64,000 bases of DNA from Pseudocolwellia sp048296855 (GCA_048296855.1 CP182631.1), one strand, 5' to 3'. Numbered from the stretch's first letter, positions 35,115 through 44,754 are shown. Notes: a model not told the origin generated them from the sequence alone. Numbers and translations are program-made.

Positions 35115-36962
35115 GTGACCCAAACAACATTATATTTTTTTTCAAAGCGGATTTTATCAGTTTTTATAACCGTGCTGATAGTTTCAAGTTGTGCTACACC
35201 TAAAAAAGTAAGCAAATCAACTCAGCCAGTTACGGTAAATAAAATATCAGAAGTAACTGAACAAACGGTTGCGGCTAGCGATTATTTACGCCAAGCAGAA
35301 AAGACATCCCCACAAGCAGCTATAGCGTTAATGCTAAAAGCAGCTAACACCTATATTACCGAGAAAAACCCAGTAAAATCGTTATGGCTAGCGGGCGAAC
35401 TCCACAAGTTACCTTTGAGTGACTCACAAAACTTTGAAACGCTTTTAGTAAAAACAGAAAGCTTACTCGCTTTAAATAAATTTAAAGATGCAGAAGAACA
35501 GCTATTACTTGCAAGCAAGCTTATAGACGAAAATCAAATCGCAGCTAACTACCAATATTACCGCTTAGCTTCTCTTATCGAAAAAAATAAAAACAACCCT
35601 ATTCGTTCAAACTCTGCGGCTTTACTTGCCTTTAGTTTAAACAATAATGTAGTTACCGATGACATAATGAATTTATGGAGCAACTTAAGCACTCTATCTA
35701 GCTGGGAATTACAGCAACTAAAAAAACAGCAACTTCCTTATTTTGATGGCTGGTTAGATTTAATTACCAAAGCGAATAAATGGGGAGACAACAAATTTAT
35801 ACTCGATCAACAAATAGTTAAATTTCAATCAAAATTCCCTAATCACCCTGCAAACTTTATTGCTGAGCAACTACTACTTGTAAGTGAAATTGAGGCCCCT
35901 TTAATTAAAAATATTGCCGTATTACTCCCTCTTTCAGGGCAACACAAAAGTATTGGTGAAATAATTCAACAAGGTGTTTTAGCTGCATACACAAATAACG
36001 ACATTAGCTTAACTTTTATTGATACCAACAAGCTAGACTTCACTACACTCGGTTTACGTTTTACTGACGAAGAAATAGATCATGTTATTGGGCCTATTCT
36101 CAAGCCCAACGTAGATCAATATATTGCACAACCCGATATTGAACTTCCTTCATTATTATTGAATATTCCCACCTTAGACATTTTGGGTGCGAATCACTTT
36201 GCCTTTTCAATGAAAAGAGAAGACGAAGCGATTCAAGCCGCAACGGTACTATCAAACAAACACTACAAACACCCTGTATTATTTTCAACACAAGATAATG
36301 TTAGTAGAAAAATAGCGACCTCGTTTGCAAATAAATGGCAGTCTTTAACAGGTACTATGCTTGAGGTTGTAATACTTGAAGCGAATGAAAACATGCAAAA
36401 GTCACTCAAAATCAGTTTAGACGTTGATGTTAGTAAAGCTCGAATTAGAAACCTTGAAGCGCAAATAAGACAAAAAATAGAAACTGAAAATCGTAACAGA
36501 CGTGATATCGACATGATTTTTATTGCCGCGCCCACTACGCATACACGCTTAATAAAACCGTTTATTGATGTGAACACTAGTACTTATTCAAACACTATAC
36601 CTATGTTTGCAAGCTCATTAAGCTATGACGGTTCAAACGACGACGCAGAGATCAGGGATTTAGTAGGGTTAACTTTTTCAGAAATCCCTTGGCTTCTAGA
36701 TAGCCCATGGCAAAATAAAGAAGCCAACATAACAAGTCAAAACTTATGGCCTAATCGCTCTGAAAGCTTACAACGAATTTATGCGTTAGGTTACGATAGC
36801 TTATTTGTTATATCTAAGCTAAAACAACTAAAAGAACTCCCATATTTAAGACATTATGGACAAACAGGAGAGTTAAAAATGGGAGCCGATAATATTATTT
36901 CGCGAAGCCTTCTCTGGGGACAATATACTAATGGAACAGTTAAAGAAGTGGATATGGAATAA
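35115..36962 (+). CDS. lpoA: Outer-membrane lipoprotein activator of PBP1A
   Basis: 615 aa (YraM/LpoA). Lipoprotein signal with lipobox IVSSC, a TPR-like N-terminal half, and a C-terminal half with the periplasmic-binding-protein fold (NIAVLLPLSGQHKSIGEIIQQGVLAAY). It stimulates peptidoglycan synthesis by PBP1A from the outer membrane. GTG start; no strong Shine-Dalgarno. It overlaps yraN by 32 nt and is first of the lpoA-yraN-diaA-dolP run. Confidence 0.94.
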   Translation: MTQTTLYFFSKRILSVFITVLIVSSCATPKKVSKSTQPVTVNKISEVTEQTVAASDYLRQAEKTSPQAAIALMLKAANTYITEKNPVKSLWLAGELHKLPLSDSQNFETLLVKTESLLALNKFKDAEEQLLLASKLIDENQIAANYQYYRLASLIEKNKNNPIRSNSAALLAFSLNNNVVTDDIMNLWSNLSTLSSWELQQLKKQQLPYFDGWLDLITKANKWGDNKFILDQQIVKFQSKFPNHPANFIAEQLLLVSEIEAPLIKNIAVLLPLSGQHKSIGEIIQQGVLAAYTNNDISLTFIDTNKLDFTTLGLRFTDEEIDHVIGPILKPNVDQYIAQPDIELPSLLLNIPTLDILGANHFAFSMKREDEAIQAATVLSNKHYKHPVLFSTQDNVSRKIATSFANKWQSLTGTMLEVVILEANENMQKSLKISLDVDVSKARIRNLEAQIRQKIETENRNRRDIDMIFIAAPTTHTRLIKPFIDVNTSTYSNTIPMFASSLSYDGSNDDAEIRDLVGLTFSEIPWLLDSPWQNKEANITSQNLWPNRSESLQRIYALGYDSLFVISKLKQLKELPYLRHYGQTGELKMGADNIISRSLLWGQYTNGTVKEVDME

Positions 36963-37323
36963 AAAGCAAACCACTACAGATACAGGTAGAATAACGGAAG
37001 ATTTTGCATCTCAATATTTAATTTTACAAAATTTAACATTATTGGATCAAAATTTTCATAGCAAGTACGGTGAGATTGATCTTATTATGCTTGATAACAA
37101 CATGTATGTGTTTGTAGAAGTAAAATATCGCAAAAATAATCAGTTTGGTGGGAGCTTAGTTGCAGTAAGCCATAGCAAACAACAAAAATTACGCCTTTGT
37201 GCTAAATATTACCTGCAACAAAAGCAATTAAATGAATATAATACACCTTGTAGATTCGATATAGTCGCATTAGAAGGTGACATAAAAAACCCTAATATTA
37301 ACTGGCTTAAAAATGCCTTTTAA
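36931..37323 (+). CDS. yraN: YraN family endonuclease-like protein (UPF0102)
   Basis: 130 aa. Restriction-endonuclease-like fold with GEIDLIMLDNNMYVFVEVKYR, matching the PD-(D/E)XK pattern (D, then E-x-K), and FDIVALEG. The physiological role is not settled. It starts inside the end of lpoA (32-nt overlap), so translation is coupled. Confidence 0.92.
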   Translation: MEQLKKWIWNKKQTTTDTGRITEDFASQYLILQNLTLLDQNFHSKYGEIDLIMLDNNMYVFVEVKYRKNNQFGGSLVAVSHSKQQKLRLCAKYYLQQKQLNEYNTPCRFDIVALEGDIKNPNINWLKNAF

Positions 37324-37346
37324 CACCTACGGAACTTAATAACGCC

Positions 37347-37937
37347 ATGTTAGAAAGAATAAAAAGTAACTTTACACAAAGTATTCAAACAAAAATTGCA
37401 GCGAGTGAAGTGCTTGCAGGGCCTATTGAACAAGCAAGTACAATTATGGTTCAAAGCCTTTTGGCTGGTAACAAGATCCTTTCTTGTGGTAATGGTGGTT
37501 CAGCAGGCGATGCACAACACTTTTCAGCTGAATTGCTTAACCGATACGAAACTGAACGTCCTCCCTTACCAGCCATAGCATTATCTACTGACACATCAAC
37601 ATTAACATCAATAGCAAATGACTATCATTACGATGAAGTATTCTCAAAGCAGCTAAGAGCATTAGGAAATAGTGGTGATGTATTATTAGCTATTTCAACC
37701 AGCGGTAACTCTCGTAATGTCATTAAAGCAATAGAAGTTGCCGTGTCTAAAGATATTCCTATTATCGCACTTACAGGTAAAGACGGTGGCGATATAGCAG
37801 GTTTATTGGGTGAAAACGATGTTGAAATACGTGTTCCTTCAGCACGAACAGCACGTATTCAAGAAGTACATTTATTAGTTATACATTGTCTATGTGACAT
37901 TATAGATACAACGTTATTTCCACAAGCGGAAGATTAA
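37347..37937 (+). CDS. diaA: SIS-domain protein DiaA (DnaA initiator-associating)
   Basis: 196 aa, one SIS domain: NKILSCGNGGSAGDAQHFSAEL, LPAIALSTDTSTLTSIAND, LLAISTSGNSRNVI. DiaA binds DnaA and promotes initiation at oriC. The sequence is also close to GmhA (sedoheptulose isomerase), but the position between yraN and dolP decides for DiaA. Confidence 0.93.
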   Translation: MLERIKSNFTQSIQTKIAASEVLAGPIEQASTIMVQSLLAGNKILSCGNGGSAGDAQHFSAELLNRYETERPPLPAIALSTDTSTLTSIANDYHYDEVFSKQLRALGNSGDVLLAISTSGNSRNVIKAIEVAVSKDIPIIALTGKDGGDIAGLLGENDVEIRVPSARTARIQEVHLLVIHCLCDIIDTTLFPQAED

Positions 37938-37938
37938 T

Positions 37939-38508
37939 ATGCAATTTAAACAAACCTTACTCGTATTAACTTGTATAGGTGTTTTACAAGGCTGCGCTGC
38001 GGCCGCCATCGTTGCTGTTGTTGGTGGTGCAAGTGTTGCCGCTGACAACAGAACTTTAGGTAAACAAATTGATGATCAACGCATTGAGCTTGTTGCCCAC
38101 AACGAGCTCACTAAACTTACCGAGGTGCATGAGCACACTAATATTCAAGTTGTTAGCGTGAATGGCAGCGTATTAGCCGTAGGCCAATCACCTAATACAA
38201 GATTACGTGATTTAGCCATGCAAACGTTAAGTAACATTAATGGCGTTTTAAAAGTTCATAACCAAATAAGAATTGGTAACACCGTTTCTGCAACAACAAA
38301 AAGTAACGACTTATGGCTAACGTCTAAAGTAAAGGCTGCTCTGCTTGCTAATGAAAAAATAAGTGCTGCAGATGTTAAAGTCGTCACAGAAAACGGGGAA
38401 GTATTTTTGATGGGGTTATTACCAGAAAATCATGCCGATATCGCCGTTAATGTTGCACGTAATATCAGTGGTGTAAGCAGAGTATATAAAATGTTTGAAT
38501 ATTTATAG
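37939..38508 (+). CDS. dolP: Outer-membrane lipoprotein with two BON domains
   Basis: 189 aa (DolP, formerly YraP). Lipobox LQGC, a small-residue linker, then two BON domains (about 45-115 and 125-189; NIQVVSVNGSVLAVGQ, VKVVTENGEVFLMGLL). It keeps the outer membrane intact and binds anionic lipid at division sites. It follows diaA by 1 nt, in one operon. Confidence 0.94.
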   Translation: MQFKQTLLVLTCIGVLQGCAAAAIVAVVGGASVAADNRTLGKQIDDQRIELVAHNELTKLTEVHEHTNIQVVSVNGSVLAVGQSPNTRLRDLAMQTLSNINGVLKVHNQIRIGNTVSATTKSNDLWLTSKVKAALLANEKISAADVKVVTENGEVFLMGLLPENHADIAVNVARNISGVSRVYKMFEYL

Positions 38509-38529
38509 CTGCCTTTCATAATTTTTAGA

Positions 38530-38564
38530 CACAAAAAAAGCAAGCGAGTAGCTTGCTTTTTTAT
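38530..38564. terminator. Bidirectional terminator between dolP and sspB
   Basis: AAAAAAAGCAAGC-GAGTA-GCTTGCTTTTTT, with T runs on both strands, between convergent operons. Confidence 0.92.
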
Positions 38565-38578
38565 TACGCATAAATAGA

Positions 38579-39019
38579 CTATTTAATGACTTTTAGCGTA
38601 GCGCCACCTTTCGGCTTAGCTTTAGATGAAGTGTTCTGCGTAGAATTATCAACACTTTTTAGCGTTGTTCTTGGCTCTTCTTCTACATGAACTGGATGCT
38701 CAATAGGTAATGATGTACCTGCACCCGTTTCTTTCGCATAAATGGCACCTATTGCACCGTAAGGCACAACAATATGCTCAAGCTTACCACCAAATCTAGC
38801 ACTAAACTCAATAGCTTCTTTGCCTAATGAAATAACACCTATAGCACCACCAGATATATTAAGTACTATTTGGCCGTCAGTAACGTAACCCATAGGAACC
38901 AATACACCGTAAACGTTTACGTCTACCATGATATAAGGTGTTAATTCATTATCAGAAATCCAATCATAATAAGCCTTAACGATATAAGGCTTATTAGATG
39001 TCATTTTAACGTCAGACAC
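38579..39019 (-). CDS. sspB: ClpXP adaptor SspB
   Basis: 146 aa. N-terminal substrate-binding domain (PYIVKAYYDWISDNELTPYIMVDV, DGQIVLNISGGAIG, FSARFGGK, AIYAKETGAGT), a flexible linker, and the C-terminal XB peptide GGATLKVIK that docks ClpX. It delivers ssrA-tagged proteins to ClpXP. GTG at 39019 overlaps the sspA TAG by 1 nt and gives E. coli-like length; ATG 39004 is an alternative. Confidence 0.94.
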   Translation of the reverse strand: MSDVKMTSNKPYIVKAYYDWISDNELTPYIMVDVNVYGVLVPMGYVTDGQIVLNISGGAIGVISLGKEAIEFSARFGGKLEHIVVPYGAIGAIYAKETGAGTSLPIEHPVHVEEEPRTTLKSVDNSTQNTSSKAKPKGGATLKVIK

Positions 39020-39660
39020 TATACTGGATTTCCAAAGCGTAATTCACGCTCAGACTCAGTTAAAGATGCTTGGAAAGATTCACGTTCAAATACTTTTAAC
39101 ATGTATGTTTTCAATTCTTTTGAACCTTGACCGTCAAGTTCAATACCTAAAACAGGTAATCTCCATAATAACGGAGCTAAGTAACAATCCACTAAGCTAA
39201 ACTCTTCGCTCATAAAATATGGCGCTTCATTTAAAATAGGAGCAACACTTAATAAGCTTTCTTTAAGTTCTTGGCGTGCTTTAGTCGCCGCTTCAGCAGG
39301 ACCATTATAAATAGTTTTAGCTAAGCTATACCAATCTTGCTCAACTCTATGCATCATTAAACGGCTTCTACCACGAGAAACAGGATAAACAGGCATTAAT
39401 GGTGGATGAGGAAAACGCTCATCTAAATATTCAATAATAATACTTGCTTCATATAACGCTAATTCTCTATCAATAAGCGTAGGAACAGTACCGTATGGAT
39501 TTAGGTCTAATAAGTCTTCCGGCAGATTTGCCAAATCAACTAGGTGTATGTCAACGCCAACACCTTTTTCTGCTAATACGATGCGTGTTTGATGACTATA
39601 CATATCATCAGCATGTGAATATAAATTCATAACAGAGCGTTTGTTTGCAGTTACGGCCAT
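39019..39660 (-). CDS. sspA: Stringent starvation protein A, RNA polymerase-associated
   Basis: 213 aa, glutathione-S-transferase fold without catalytic activity. The start MAVTANKRSVM at 39660 with GGGAG upstream matches the E. coli product; an in-frame upstream extension to 39720 is not needed. Conserved YSHQTRIVLAEKGV, YLDERFPHPPLMPVYPVSRG, EFSLVDCYLAPLLWRLP. It binds RNA polymerase under starvation and alters promoter choice. Operon with sspB. Confidence 0.95.
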   Translation of the reverse strand: MAVTANKRSVMNLYSHADDMYSHQTRIVLAEKGVGVDIHLVDLANLPEDLLDLNPYGTVPTLIDRELALYEASIIIEYLDERFPHPPLMPVYPVSRGRSRLMMHRVEQDWYSLAKTIYNGPAEAATKARQELKESLLSVAPILNEAPYFMSEEFSLVDCYLAPLLWRLPVLGIELDGQGSKELKTYMLKVFERESFQASLTESERELRFGNPV

Positions 39661-39697
39661 TTTGACTCCCAAAATTCTATAAATAAAAACTAACAAA

Positions 39698-39714
39698 GGG
39701 GGCACAAAGCCCCC
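39698..39714 (-). terminator. Hairpin between petC and sspA
   Basis: GGGGGC-TTTGT-GCCCCC on the minus strand, followed by TTTGTTAGTTTTT. Partial terminator or attenuator, allowing some read-through from petABC into sspAB. Confidence 0.6.
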
Positions 39715-39745
39715 AATCAAGAAAGATACAATACACAGCTATTAA

Positions 39746-40444
39746 CTAGTGTACATCTCTCCAATATTCTTTCTTCAATAAGTACGCAAAGATCAAGAAG
39801 ATAAATAGAAAACCGATAACCCAGTAACCTAAGCTCTTACGCTCAAGTTTGTTTGGTTCAGCAGTATATTCTAAAAAGTTGGTTAAATCTCGAACAAAAG
39901 CATCATACTCTTCTTCCGTCATTGATCCACCTTTTGCTTCACTTAGCTCACCATGTTCATTAACGGTACGAACACCTTGCAAACCTTGTAAAACATGTGG
40001 CATACCAACATCAGGGAATACCTTATTATTTACACCAAACGGACGATTTTCATCAACATAAAAAGAACGTAAATAAGTATAAATATATTCCGGACTTCTA
40101 AAACGAGCTTCTAATGTTAAATCAGGCGGTGTGCTACCAAACCATGCTGCAGCATCTTTTGCTGGCATCGTATTTAAAATATGGTCGCCTGCTTTTTCAC
40201 CGGTAGGCATCCACTTTTTAACACCTTCAGCTTCATCAATACCTAAGTCTTTAAAGGTACGATTATAACGTTGGTACTGTAACTGGTGACAGCCTAAACA
40301 ATAATTTAAGTAAGACTCAAAACCACGCTTAAGTGATTCTTTATCTGACAAATCATTCTCTGGTTTATCTAAATGTAAGCTAGGGCCTGAAGCTATAGCT
40401 AGCATAGGAAAAATTGCTAATAAAGCTAAAATAAACTTTTTCAT
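39746..40444 (-). CDS. petC: Cytochrome c1 of the bc1 complex
   Basis: 232 aa with cleaved signal peptide (LAIASG). Heme motif CLGCH at residues 49-53, Met ligand region DVGMPHVL, and a C-terminal membrane anchor (YWVIGFLFIFLIFAYLLKKEYW). Ubiquinol-cytochrome c reductase subunit passing electrons from the Rieske centre to cytochrome c. Overlaps petB as TAATG. Confidence 0.95.
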   Translation of the reverse strand: MKKFILALLAIFPMLAIASGPSLHLDKPENDLSDKESLKRGFESYLNYCLGCHQLQYQRYNRTFKDLGIDEAEGVKKWMPTGEKAGDHILNTMPAKDAAAWFGSTPPDLTLEARFRSPEYIYTYLRSFYVDENRPFGVNNKVFPDVGMPHVLQGLQGVRTVNEHGELSEAKGGSMTEEEYDAFVRDLTNFLEYTAEPNKLERKSLGYWVIGFLFIFLIFAYLLKKEYWRDVH

Positions 40445-41706
40445 TATCCTGTTACCCTCTCTGGAACTGGCTTAGTTTTCTCACCCTTACTATAAAACCA
40501 TAAGAAGATGAAGAAACCAAAATAGCCTAAAGTTGCAAGTCTACCAATTAGGTTAGCTAGATCAGAAGCTGGCATAGTACCTAAAACACCTAACGCAACA
40601 AAACAAATTGCAAATTGAGTTAAGTTTAAAAGATGTAGTTTACTACGGTAGCGGAATGAACGAACAACACCACGGTCAAACCAAGGTAAAGCGAATAGCA
40701 TACCAATTGCAGCAAACATCGCAATCATCCCTAATAACTTATCAGGAATAACACGTAGTACTGTGTAGAAAGGTCCAAAGTACCAAACAGGAGCAATATG
40801 CTCAGGAGTTTTTAAACCATTAGCAGGCGTAAAGTTTGGCGGCTCAAGGAAATATCCACCACCTTCAGGGAAGAAAAACATTACCCAAGAAAATAAAATC
40901 AAGAAAATAACAACCGCTACTAAATCTTTAACCGTGTAGTAAGGGTGGAAAGGTATCGCATCAACAATATCGTACTTCTTAGTGTACTGTTCATGGAAAG
41001 TAAATTTAGATAATTCTTCAGGTTTCACACTTCCTTTTGGTTTCTTAATATCAGAACCATCAGGGTTGTTAGAACCTACTTCATGTAATGCTAAAATATG
41101 TAAGAACACAAGGATTACAAGAACAAGTGGTAAAGCGATAACGTGTAATGCGAAGAAACGGTTTAACGTAGCACCAGAGATAACATAGTCACCTTTGATC
41201 CAAATGGTTAAGTCTTCTCCAATACCAGGAATAGCACCGAATAGTGAAATAATTACCTGAGCGCCCCAGTAACTCATATTACCCCAAGGTAATAAATACC
41301 CCATGAAAGCTTCAGCCATTAATACTAAGTAAATTAGCATGCCGAAGATCCATAGTAATTCACGTGGTTTCTGGTAAGAACCATACATAACACCACGGAA
41401 CATATGTAAATAAATGACAATGAAGAAAGCTGAAGCACCTGTAGAATGCATATAACGTAGCAACCAACCGTAGTCGACGTCACGCATAATATATTCAACA
41501 GAAGCAAAAGCACCATCGCCTGATGGTTCGTAATTCATTGTTAACCAAACACCTGTAAGTATTTGGTTGACTAAAACAACTGTCGCTAAAATACCAAACA
41601 CATACCAAAAGTTGAAATTTTTAGGTGCTGGGTATTGGATAGCATGTTTATTCATGGCATCCATGAATGGTAAACGTTTCTCGATCCAAGCCATAAAGCT
41701 ATTCAT
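40444..41706 (-). CDS. petB: Cytochrome b of the bc1 complex
   Basis: 420 aa, eight membrane helices. Heme-b histidines lie in RYMHSTGASAFFIVIYLHMFRG and FFALHVIALPLVLVILVFLHILALH. The Qo motif PEWY is replaced in reading by PVWYFGPFYT, as in several gammaproteobacteria. Central quinol-oxidising subunit. The start overlaps the petA stop (TAATG). Confidence 0.96.
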   Translation of the reverse strand: MNSFMAWIEKRLPFMDAMNKHAIQYPAPKNFNFWYVFGILATVVLVNQILTGVWLTMNYEPSGDGAFASVEYIMRDVDYGWLLRYMHSTGASAFFIVIYLHMFRGVMYGSYQKPRELLWIFGMLIYLVLMAEAFMGYLLPWGNMSYWGAQVIISLFGAIPGIGEDLTIWIKGDYVISGATLNRFFALHVIALPLVLVILVFLHILALHEVGSNNPDGSDIKKPKGSVKPEELSKFTFHEQYTKKYDIVDAIPFHPYYTVKDLVAVVIFLILFSWVMFFFPEGGGYFLEPPNFTPANGLKTPEHIAPVWYFGPFYTVLRVIPDKLLGMIAMFAAIGMLFALPWFDRGVVRSFRYRSKLHLLNLTQFAICFVALGVLGTMPASDLANLIGRLATLGYFGFFIFLWFYSKGEKTKPVPERVTG

Positions 41707-42296
41707 TATGCTTCTCCTGGTGCAACACCAATAAGTAAGGTGTCTTCAGTTGGGAAAGAGTGATCAGGAACTACCAAGTTTAACGGTGCAGGAACGCCTT
41801 GGAATACTCGACCAGCCATATCAAATTTAGAACCATGACACGGACAGAAAAAGCCGTCTTTAACACCAGAAACAAACTCTTCAAAATCACCTTTATGATG
41901 AGTAGGAGCACAACCTAAATGAGTACAAACACCTAAAGCTACCATAAACTCAGGTTTAATTGAGCGAGTAGCATTTGTGGCGTATGCAGGTTGTTGAGCT
42001 TCACTTGACTCAGGATCTCGTAACTGATCGTTATGATTAGGTAAAGCATTTATAATTTCATCAGTACGACGAATAATATAAACAGGCTTGCCGCGCCATT
42101 CAGCACGGATCATTTGGCCTAACTCGATTTTACTTACATTAACTTCAACCGGAGCACCAGCAGCTTTCGCTCTAGCACTTGGGTTCCACGAGCCAATGAA
42201 AGGCACAGCTACACCAACTACGCCTACACCACCAACTACAGAAGTAGCAGCAGTTAAAAAGCGTCGTCGGCCGTTATTAACGGGAACATTGCTCAT
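41706..42296 (-). CDS. petA: Rieske iron-sulfur subunit of the bc1 complex
   Basis: 196 aa. Twin-arginine signal-anchor (RRRFLTAATS) and the two 2Fe-2S ligand boxes CTHLGCAPTHH and CPCHGSKF. First gene of petABC; GGAG seven bases before the ATG. Confidence 0.96.
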   Translation of the reverse strand: MSNVPVNNGRRRFLTAATSVVGGVGVVGVAVPFIGSWNPSARAKAAGAPVEVNVSKIELGQMIRAEWRGKPVYIIRRTDEIINALPNHNDQLRDPESSEAQQPAYATNATRSIKPEFMVALGVCTHLGCAPTHHKGDFEEFVSGVKDGFFCPCHGSKFDMAGRVFQGVPAPLNLVVPDHSFPTEDTLLIGVAPGEA

Positions 42297-42550
42297 TCAG
42301 AATCTCCAATTAGTATTCAATTACTACAACGATAATTTTTATTATTTCAACAAAAATTTAATCTCGGTTGTTTAATTAAACTAGCGACAAAAAAATTTTT
42401 ACGATCATAAAGAAATCAGTGTTTTTTTACAAGGTAAATCAACAGTTATAGCCAATCAATTTACTTTTTTAGTGCTTTATTGTTAATGGTTCTTATTCAA
42501 AGGCAAGAGTGGTTTTTATAGAAGAAAAAAAAGCCTTAAAATTAGGTATA
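42297..42550. promoter_or_regulatory. petA upstream region
   Basis: AT-rich gap between the rpsI terminator and petA. It must hold the petABC promoter on the minus strand. No clear operator is visible. Confidence 0.35.
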
Positions 42551-42576
42551 AAAAAACCAGCATAAGCTGGTTTTTT
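42551..42576 (-). terminator. rplM-rpsI terminator
   Basis: AAAAAACCAGC-TTAT-GCTGGTTTTTT, 23 bases after the rpsI stop, symmetric enough to work on both strands. Confidence 0.92.
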
Positions 42577-42598
42577 GAATATAACGTATAGGTAAATA

Positions 42599-42991
42599 TT
42601 AACGTTTTGAAAATTGTGGCTTTTTACGAGCCTTGTGTAGACCAACTTTCTTACGTTCAACTTTACGAGCATCACGAGTAACGAAACCAGCTTTACGTAA
42701 TTCACCACGTAAAGTTTCATCGAACTCCATTAATGCACGAGTAATACCGTGACGAATTGCGCCCGCTTGACCAGAAATACCACCGCCTACAACAGAGATA
42801 TTGAAGTCAAACTTCTCAAGCATTTCTACTAATTCTAATGGTTGACGAACAACCATACGAGCCGTTTCACGACCAAAGTAAACAGAAATGTCACGCTTGT
42901 TAATTGTAATTGCACCGTTACCAGCTTTCATAAACACACGAGCAGTTGAGCTCTTGCGACGACCAGTACCGTAATATTGATTATCAGCCAT
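42599..42991 (-). CDS. rpsI: 30S ribosomal protein S9
   Basis: 130 aa, begins MADNQYYGTGRRKSSTARVF and ends in the basic tail KKPQFSKR that reaches the decoding centre. GGAG nine bases before the ATG, 3 nt after the rplM stop. Confidence 0.98.
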   Translation of the reverse strand: MADNQYYGTGRRKSSTARVFMKAGNGAITINKRDISVYFGRETARMVVRQPLELVEMLEKFDFNISVVGGGISGQAGAIRHGITRALMEFDETLRGELRKAGFVTRDARKVERKKVGLHKARKKPQFSKR

Positions 42992-42994
42992 TGC

Positions 42995-43423
42995 TTACAG
43001 CTCCAAAAGTTGTGGTTGTTGTGCAGTATGTTTGTGCTCAGCACCAGCATACACTTTAAGCTTGCGGTACATTTCACGACCTAAAGGACCTTTAGGTAAC
43101 ATACCTTTAACCGCTAATTCGATAACACGCTCAGGAGCTTTTTCAATTAGTTGTTCAAAACTAATTTGCTTTAAGCCACCAACATATTCAGTATGCGAGT
43201 AGTAAATTTTACCTTTCGCTTTGTTACCAGTTACACGTACTTTCTCAGCATTGATAACAACGATGTAATCACCTGTATCAACATGAGGAGTATATTCTGG
43301 CTTGTGCTTTCCGCGTAAACGGCTAGCAATTTCAGTAGCGATACGACCTAAAGTTTTATCTTCGGCGTCCACTAAGAACCATTCGCGTACAACGCTCTCT
43401 GGTTTAGCTACAAAAGTTTTCAT
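42995..43423 (-). CDS. rplM: 50S ribosomal protein L13
   Basis: 142 aa from ATG 43423 (MKTFVAKPESVVREWFLVDA); a TTG four codons earlier is not needed. Contains LGRIATEIASRLRGKHK and the GMLPKGPLGR motif. Usual operon with rpsI. Confidence 0.98.
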   Translation of the reverse strand: MKTFVAKPESVVREWFLVDAEDKTLGRIATEIASRLRGKHKPEYTPHVDTGDYIVVINAEKVRVTGNKAKGKIYYSHTEYVGGLKQISFEQLIEKAPERVIELAVKGMLPKGPLGREMYRKLKVYAGAEHKHTAQQPQLLEL

Positions 43424-43562
43424 TAAGAAACCCAATTATATAAATGTTACTTTAAATAGTGATTAAAAAATTCAATCACTGGTTAAAAGACTACGCTGTA
43501 CCCCTTCGAGTATCGAGTCCGTGCCTGATATTCAAAAACACCAGGCCTTTGTAACGCAGGGA
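43424..43562 (-). promoter_or_regulatory. rplM: rplM leader (possible L13 autoregulatory RNA)
   Basis: About 138-base leader on the minus strand with a stem GCCTG...CAGGC and a repeated ACTCGA element. A structured leader before rplM is known in gammaproteobacteria and is bound by L13; this one is in the right place, but I cannot verify the fold. Confidence 0.45.
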
Positions 43563-43568
43563 GCGCGG

Positions 43569-43574
43569 ATTATA
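43569..43574 (-). promoter_or_regulatory. rplM-rpsI promoter -10
   Basis: TATAAT preceded by TG; the -35 is T-rich and poor. Start of transcription expected near 43562. Confidence 0.55.
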
Positions 43575-43623
43575 CAGAAGTTTGTTAAGAATAAAAAGGT
43601 TATTTTTTAAACTTTTCCATAAT

Positions 43624-44754
43624 TTACGGAATATGTTCACTCGCCAGATACGTTTGAGACTGCATCTCTTGTAATCGACTCAAACAACGTTTGAATTCAA
43701 AGCTTAAGCGTTCGCCACTATATAACTCTTCTAAAGCAACTTCGGCAGAGATGATCAGCTTAACGTTTCTTTCATAAAACTCATCTACAAGCGCAATAAA
43801 GCGTCTTGTTGTATCGTCGTGATCTGTTGTCATTTGCGTAACATTAGCCATTAATACGGTATGATATAGCTTACTAATTTCCATATAGTCACCTTGGCTA
43901 CGCGCACTTTCACATAAAACTGAAAATTCAAAATGAATTACACCTTCAGATTCTTGTACTGTAGCTAAGTCGCGATGATTAATATTCACATGTTTACCCA
44001 TCACTCCATCTTCACATGATAGCTGTTTAAAATATTGATTTAAGTTAATCGCCGCTTGTTCATCTAACGGACAGTGATAAATTTCTGCTTGCTCTAACGT
44101 TCTTAAGCGATAATCAACGCCACTATCAACATTCACAATTTCACAATGTTCATTAATTAAATCAATAGCAGGAATAAATCGAGCCCGTTGCAAACCATTT
44201 CGATATAAATCGTCAGGCACAATATTAGAGGTTGCAACTAAAATAACTTTTCTTGCAAAAAGCTCTTCAAATAAAGTACCTAAAATCATGGCATCAGTAA
44301 TGTCTGATACAAAAAACTCATCAAAACAAATAATGCATGTTTCTTTTGAAAAACGTTCAGCTATTACTTTGAGGGGATCAGATTGGCCATGAAGTGTTTT
44401 TAACTCTTCATGTACACGATGCATAAAACGATGAAAATGAACTCGCATTTTGTTGTTAAAAGGTAAGCAATCGTAAAAAGTGTCTACTAAATAGGTTTTA
44501 CCACGCCCTACACCGCCCCAAAAATATAAACCTTTAATGGTTACTGGTTTTTGTTTGCTATAGGTCTTTTTCCAACCACTTAATACTTTTTTAAAGCCAG
44601 AAACAGGGATCGGCTTATTTTGTAAATCTTCAAATAACCGTTGTAAGCAATTTACCGCATGTTCTTGTGCAGCGTCATATTGAAATCCTTCTTGCTTCAA
44701 ATCTGCGTTATATTTTTCTATAGGGGAGCTTTTTATCATACAATGGCCATTCAT
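43624..44754 (-). CDS. zapE: Cell-division ATPase ZapE (AFG1-like)
   Basis: 376 aa. Walker A GGVGRGKT, Walker B CIICFDEFFVSD, and the AFG1 signatures RVHFHRFMHRVHEEL and LVATSNIVPDDLYRNGLQRARFIPAI. It acts on Z-ring dynamics under stress. The ATG at 44754 or the Met at residue 6 are both possible starts. Divergent from zapG. Confidence 0.94.
   Translation of the reverse strand: MNGHCMIKSSPIEKYNADLKQEGFQYDAAQEHAVNCLQRLFEDLQNKPIPVSGFKKVLSGWKKTYSKQKPVTIKGLYFWGGVGRGKTYLVDTFYDCLPFNNKMRVHFHRFMHRVHEELKTLHGQSDPLKVIAERFSKETCIICFDEFFVSDITDAMILGTLFEELFARKVILVATSNIVPDDLYRNGLQRARFIPAIDLINEHCEIVNVDSGVDYRLRTLEQAEIYHCPLDEQAAINLNQYFKQLSCEDGVMGKHVNINHRDLATVQESEGVIHFEFSVLCESARSQGDYMEISKLYHTVLMANVTQMTTDHDDTTRRFIALVDEFYERNVKLIISAEVALEELYSGERLSFEFKRCLSRLQEMQSQTYLASEHIP

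Noticed and set aside
37347..37937. Phosphoheptose isomerase (GmhA) for the SIS protein
   Set aside because: Gene order yraN-diaA-dolP fits DiaA; no LPS heptose genes near.
39661..39720. 20-residue N-terminal extension of SspA
   Set aside because: The family starts at MAV..NKRSVM, which has its own GGGAG site.
42493..42720. 75-codon ORF overlapping the end of rpsI
   Set aside because: Out-of-frame shadow running through rpsI and its terminator.
43500..43560. tRNA-like fold before rplM
   Set aside because: No acceptor/T-arm signature; better explained as ribosomal-protein leader.
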